From contig NZ_WIAD01000049.1 in assembly GCF_009618275.1 (NCBI RefSeq), positions 1 to 45,273 on the forward strand: a stretch of 45,273 nt of DNA, written 5' to 3'. The notes below the pieces were generated by a model. The model did no database searches, was not told the origin of the DNA, and was given only the letters and a program-made list of their open reading frames with translations. Numbering within the stretch: the first letter of the stretch is position 1; the number at the start of each line of letters is the position of its first letter. Shown piece by piece: positions 42,796-45,273 of this stretch. The DNA comes from Roseimaritima sediminicola (GTDB taxonomy: Bacteria > Planctomycetota > Planctomycetia > Pirellulales > Pirellulaceae). The position numbers and the translations under genes were made by a program.

Positions 42796-43575
42796 ATGTC
42801 TACCCGTCTGCATAACCGTCGCGATCACTTGCAAGCTCTTGGTGCGGCGGCCTTGGCGTACAGCCTGCTGGGGACGAAGCGGTCGCTGGCCTCGGAGGCA
42901 GGGCCCGACCCGGTGCAAGTTTGGCTCGACCGGTTGTATCGCAATGCCGGACGATTGAAACTCGCCGCCCAGTCGGGACTCGAGTGGCAGGAGACGATGG
43001 ATGCAATCTATGCCGATACGCCCTTGGAAGCGTTGTGCAAGCATCTGCGTTTTGATTCGCTGCGGCAACAGATCCTGGCGGACATCCCCAGCGATCGGGG
43101 CGAATTGTTTCATCGGGTCGAGCTACGAGGGGAACCAAACGCGGACGCTTCGGGGCGTGAACCTCACCGGGCGCTGATCACCAAAGTGGCGCATGTCAAG
43201 AAAGGCCGCAGCATCCCGCCGCACGGTCACTCCAATATGACCAGCGCGTTTCTATGTCTGTCCGGCGAGTTTGCCGTGCGGCAATACGACAAACTGGAAG
43301 ACCGAGGCGAACACTTGGTCGTGCGTCAAACGGTGGACGAACCCGTCGCAGGGGTGGGGACTTGGTCGAGCATCTCGGACTACCGCAACAACATCCATTG
43401 GTTGACGGCCCAAACCGACGATTGCTTTTTGTTCACGACCAAACTGATCGGGCTCGAACCGAACCGCGTCCTCCGCGGGCGTATCAATATCGATGTCCGC
43501 CGCGGCGAGTCGCTCGGCACCAACACGCTTCGAGCTCCCGTGATCACGTCTCGCGAAGCGGCCGAACGGTATTGA
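42796..43575 (+). CDS. Cupin-like protein with Tat signal
   Basis: 259 residues from ATG 42796, with AAAGG upstream; this start gives a compact Tat-type signal (NRRDHLQALGAAALAYSLLG). An earlier ATG at 42700 overlaps the trmK stop and would add 32 low-complexity residues, so coupling from there cannot be excluded. The mature part contains a cupin-like core: HVKKGRSIPPHGHSNMTSAFLCLSGEFAVRQYDKL and NIHWLTAQTDDCFLF, with the HGH and later His as possible metal ligands. No specific family or substrate is recognised. Confidence 0.72.
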   Translation: MSTRLHNRRDHLQALGAAALAYSLLGTKRSLASEAGPDPVQVWLDRLYRNAGRLKLAAQSGLEWQETMDAIYADTPLEALCKHLRFDSLRQQILADIPSDRGELFHRVELRGEPNADASGREPHRALITKVAHVKKGRSIPPHGHSNMTSAFLCLSGEFAVRQYDKLEDRGEHLVVRQTVDEPVAGVGTWSSISDYRNNIHWLTAQTDDCFLFTTKLIGLEPNRVLRGRINIDVRRGESLGTNTLRAPVITSREAAERY

Positions 43576-43633
43576 GCCGGAAAGCGCCGCCACGCTGTAC
43601 GGATGCCGCCCGAGCGACGCGCAATTCAAATGC

Positions 43634-43662
43634 TTGACCCGACGCCCCCCGGCAAGTACGAT
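43634..43662 (+). promoter_or_regulatory. Sigma70-type promoter of the DUF1559 gene
   Basis: TTGACC (43634-43639), exactly 17 bp, TACGAT (43657-43662), about 70 nt before ATG 43735. A hairpin GCCCGC-AATA-GCGGGC (43686-43701) lies in the leader. Confidence 0.5.
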
Positions 43663-43734
43663 TGCGTACCCCTGCCCTCCTTTACGCCCGCAATAGCGGG
43701 CACCCTCCTTCCTTAGAAACGGGGCGTCCTTTCT

Positions 43735-44793
43735 ATGAATGGTCTTAAAGTACGTACGTCCGCACCGCGGACCGGCTTCACCCTGGTGGAGCTGTTGGTT
43801 GTGATCGCAATTATTGGTGTCCTGGTCGGCTTGCTTTTGCCGGCCGTGCAAGCCGCTCGCGAAGCCGCGCGGCGGATGCAGTGCAGCAACAACCTGAAAC
43901 AACTGGGGTTGGCCATGCACAACTTCCATGACACGCGCGGTGAGTTTCCTGAGAACTACACCAAGGTCGGCGCCAGCGCGTGGCACGCAACAAGTGCCAA
44001 CTTCCATGTTCTGCCCTACATCGAACAGAACAATCTGTACGAACAGGGTCAGTCGCGACTGCGGGACGACAGCCTAACCGAAGCACAGCGTTGGAGCTTC
44101 TTCTACAACACGATCTTCAACACCGAGATCCCCGGGTTTCTCTGTCCTTCCTCGCCCGAAGCACCGCAGCGTGGCTCGCACCCCAACGGCTGGGACGGCC
44201 CCGGCACCAACTATGGCTGGAGCACCGGCAGCCGGACCGAGACGGTCTGGGCCGGAAATCGGTTCAACGGCATGATCTCCTATCAGAATCCGCGGAAAAT
44301 GGCCGACGTAACCGACGGCCTGTCGCAAACGCTGCTGGCTTCGGAACTGCTCTCCGGATCCGGTGCCACCGGCAGCAGCGGACGCTATCCCTACGACGTG
44401 TTCTACTCCAGCAACGGCCCCTTCAACGCCGTGGTCGACAAGGACTTTCCCACCAAGGCGGAACTGGATGCGATCGGTATCGCCGCTCGGGATAGCGCTT
44501 CGGGAGTGCGCAGCAACAACGGCACGATGTGGGGCTGGTACGCCGCCGGCCAGTCGACACTGACCACCGCTGCACCGCCCAACTGGGAATATCCGACCAC
44601 CGGCGGCGACTGCTGTCCCGGCGGAGCGCACGACTGGGGCGTCGGTATCTTTCCCCCACGCAGCATGCACCCCGGCGGTGTCAACGCCGTGCTGGGCGAC
44701 GGCTCGGTGCGGTTCATCACCGAGACGGTCAATCTGCTGACGTTCCAACGACTGGGCAATCGCCGTGACGGAGAACCTCTGGGCGATTTCTAG
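43735..44793 (+). CDS. DUF1559 pseudopilin-like protein
   Basis: 352 residues. The N-terminus is a type IV prepilin signal: RTGFTLVELLVVIAIIGVLVGLLLPAVQAAREAARRMQC, cleaved after glycine and N-methylated on phenylalanine in the family, followed by the planctomycete DUF1559 body (CSNNLKQLGLAMHNFHD, FHVLPYIEQNNLYEQ, FLCPSSP, FNGMISYQNPRKMADVTDGLSQTLLASE). The C-terminus has the usual SMHPGGVNAVLGDGSVRFITETVNL. These abundant proteins sit in the envelope with unknown function, possibly pseudopilus or surface fibre components. The lipoprotein gene follows after 56 nt, a common pairing. Confidence 0.95.
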   Translation: MNGLKVRTSAPRTGFTLVELLVVIAIIGVLVGLLLPAVQAAREAARRMQCSNNLKQLGLAMHNFHDTRGEFPENYTKVGASAWHATSANFHVLPYIEQNNLYEQGQSRLRDDSLTEAQRWSFFYNTIFNTEIPGFLCPSSPEAPQRGSHPNGWDGPGTNYGWSTGSRTETVWAGNRFNGMISYQNPRKMADVTDGLSQTLLASELLSGSGATGSSGRYPYDVFYSSNGPFNAVVDKDFPTKAELDAIGIAARDSASGVRSNNGTMWGWYAAGQSTLTTAAPPNWEYPTTGGDCCPGGAHDWGVGIFPPRSMHPGGVNAVLGDGSVRFITETVNLLTFQRLGNRRDGEPLGDF

Positions 44794-44849
44794 TTGCCGG
44801 ACGATTTCGTATTCACCTTCCAGAACTTTTGATGAAAGATGCTTTCAAC

Positions 44850-45224
44850 ATGAAGAAACGATTCTTCGTTGCCCTGGCGGCGCTGTGCCTTGTCTCGCCT
44901 GGGCTGCTGGGGTGCAGCCGTGGTGTGCAAGAACGCGACATCCAGGTCAGCACGGCCAACGATCCGCTGTCCGAACCACGCTCGCTGTTGCAACGCTATG
45001 CCGAAGGCCAAGCGATCGGCAGTGAATCGATGGGATACCCGGCCCTGGTCGCCAACGTCCGCGAAGTCGACCCCGAACGGGCGGACATCCTGGAGGACGG
45101 CTTGGCCAAGCTGGAGAAAGCCTCTCCGGCCCAGCGGAAAGCCATCGCCGCGGAACTGCTCCAGAAGCTGCAGCCGCAGATGGTTCCCAGCGGCCCCGCG
45201 GACGACGCCGCGGACGCCGAATAA
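44850..45224 (+). CDS. Small lipoprotein downstream of DUF1559
   Basis: 124 residues from ATG 44850 (ATG 44832 also possible). A signal sequence MKKRFFVALAALCLVSPGL ends in the lipobox LLGC, so the mature protein is lipid-anchored. The rest is short, charged and helical (EDGLAKLEKASPAQRKAIAAELLQKLQPQ) and has no recognised domain. Its position right after a DUF1559 gene suggests a shared transcript and envelope role. Confidence 0.85.
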   Translation: MKKRFFVALAALCLVSPGLLGCSRGVQERDIQVSTANDPLSEPRSLLQRYAEGQAIGSESMGYPALVANVREVDPERADILEDGLAKLEKASPAQRKAIAAELLQKLQPQMVPSGPADDAADAE

Positions 45225-45228
45225 GCCA

Positions 45229-45273
45229 GTGGCATAGGCTCTTCCCAGCCTGTGGACCAGTGGCATAGGCTTC
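45229..45273 (+). repeat. Hairpin-A repeats at the window end
   Basis: One variant copy (GTGG, CATAGGCT, longer loop CTTCCC, AGCCTGTG) and the start of a second copy cut off by the window edge. It begins four bases after the lipoprotein stop codon. Confidence 0.8.

Overview
This window looks like chromosomal DNA of a planctomycete, most likely a member of the Pirellulaceae. The basis is gene content rather than a marker gene: many secreted sulfatases, a DUF1592/DUF1552 pair, a DUF1501 protein, a DUF1559 pseudopilin followed by a small lipoprotein, the 'RFQLRSLL' type membrane protein, high GC, and gene-poor stretches full of short palindromic repeats. No rRNA, tRNA, CRISPR array, integrase or transposase was seen.

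Layout. 0-11.5 kb is sulfatase country: a sulfatase (12-1496), a TrxC-type thioredoxin and an intradiol dioxygenase; then on the minus strand a soluble hybrid histidine kinase with an amide/urea-binding-type sensor (5197-8034), followed 20 nt downstream by a second sulfatase (3305-5176); then a third sulfatase (8187-9677). Next comes a sulfatase-like gene whose C-terminal third looks like the end of a different, glycoside-hydrolase-like protein (9729-11279), and a sulfatase remnant (11280-11525) cut off at the end of a ZIP metal transporter gene. 12.3-14 kb holds tandem and dispersed repeats around a histone-deacetylase-fold gene with a broken 5' end. 14-17.5 kb carries a beta-lactamase-fold/rhodanese sulfur enzyme, a ceramidase-family membrane protein, a hypothetical membrane protein and a DUF3293 protein. 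17.7-23.2 kb is a cytochrome-containing DUF1592 gene, its DUF1552 partner and a XylR-like regulator, apparently one transcription unit. 23.2-24 kb is a repeat island. 24-31.6 kb has a MarR regulator divergent from an aldo/keto reductase plus sulfatase pair that overlap by one base, then an AlkD-like protein, a JmjC/cupin-like protein, an esterase-like hydrolase and a sugar-phosphate-isomerase-like protein. 31.7-45.2 kb holds a methyltransferase, an MFS transporter, a Na/phosphate symporter, DUF1501, a cold-shock protein, an MDR oxidoreductase, an FAD oxidoreductase, a tiny secreted peptide coupled to trmK, a cupin-like protein, a DUF1559 pseudopilin and a lipoprotein.

How the genes fit together. 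The sulfatases, FAD enzyme, esterase and isomerase fit extracellular or periplasmic breakdown of sulfated or decorated polysaccharides, with the regulators (hybrid kinase, XylR-like, MarR) as plausible local control. No sulfatase-maturation enzyme is present here.

The least expected content is in the non-coding DNA. Two ~244-bp elements have 19-bp perfect terminal inverted repeats, and their internal hairpins differ between copies but keep their pairing. Several families of short hairpins carry a GTAG (or related) tetranucleotide at the foot of the stem, as in REP/BIME elements mobilised by RAYT transposases. In at least five genes the annotated stop codon lies inside or at the edge of one of these repeats. 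Two neighbouring genes (sulfatase remnant and deacetylase) have suffered out-of-frame internal deletions.
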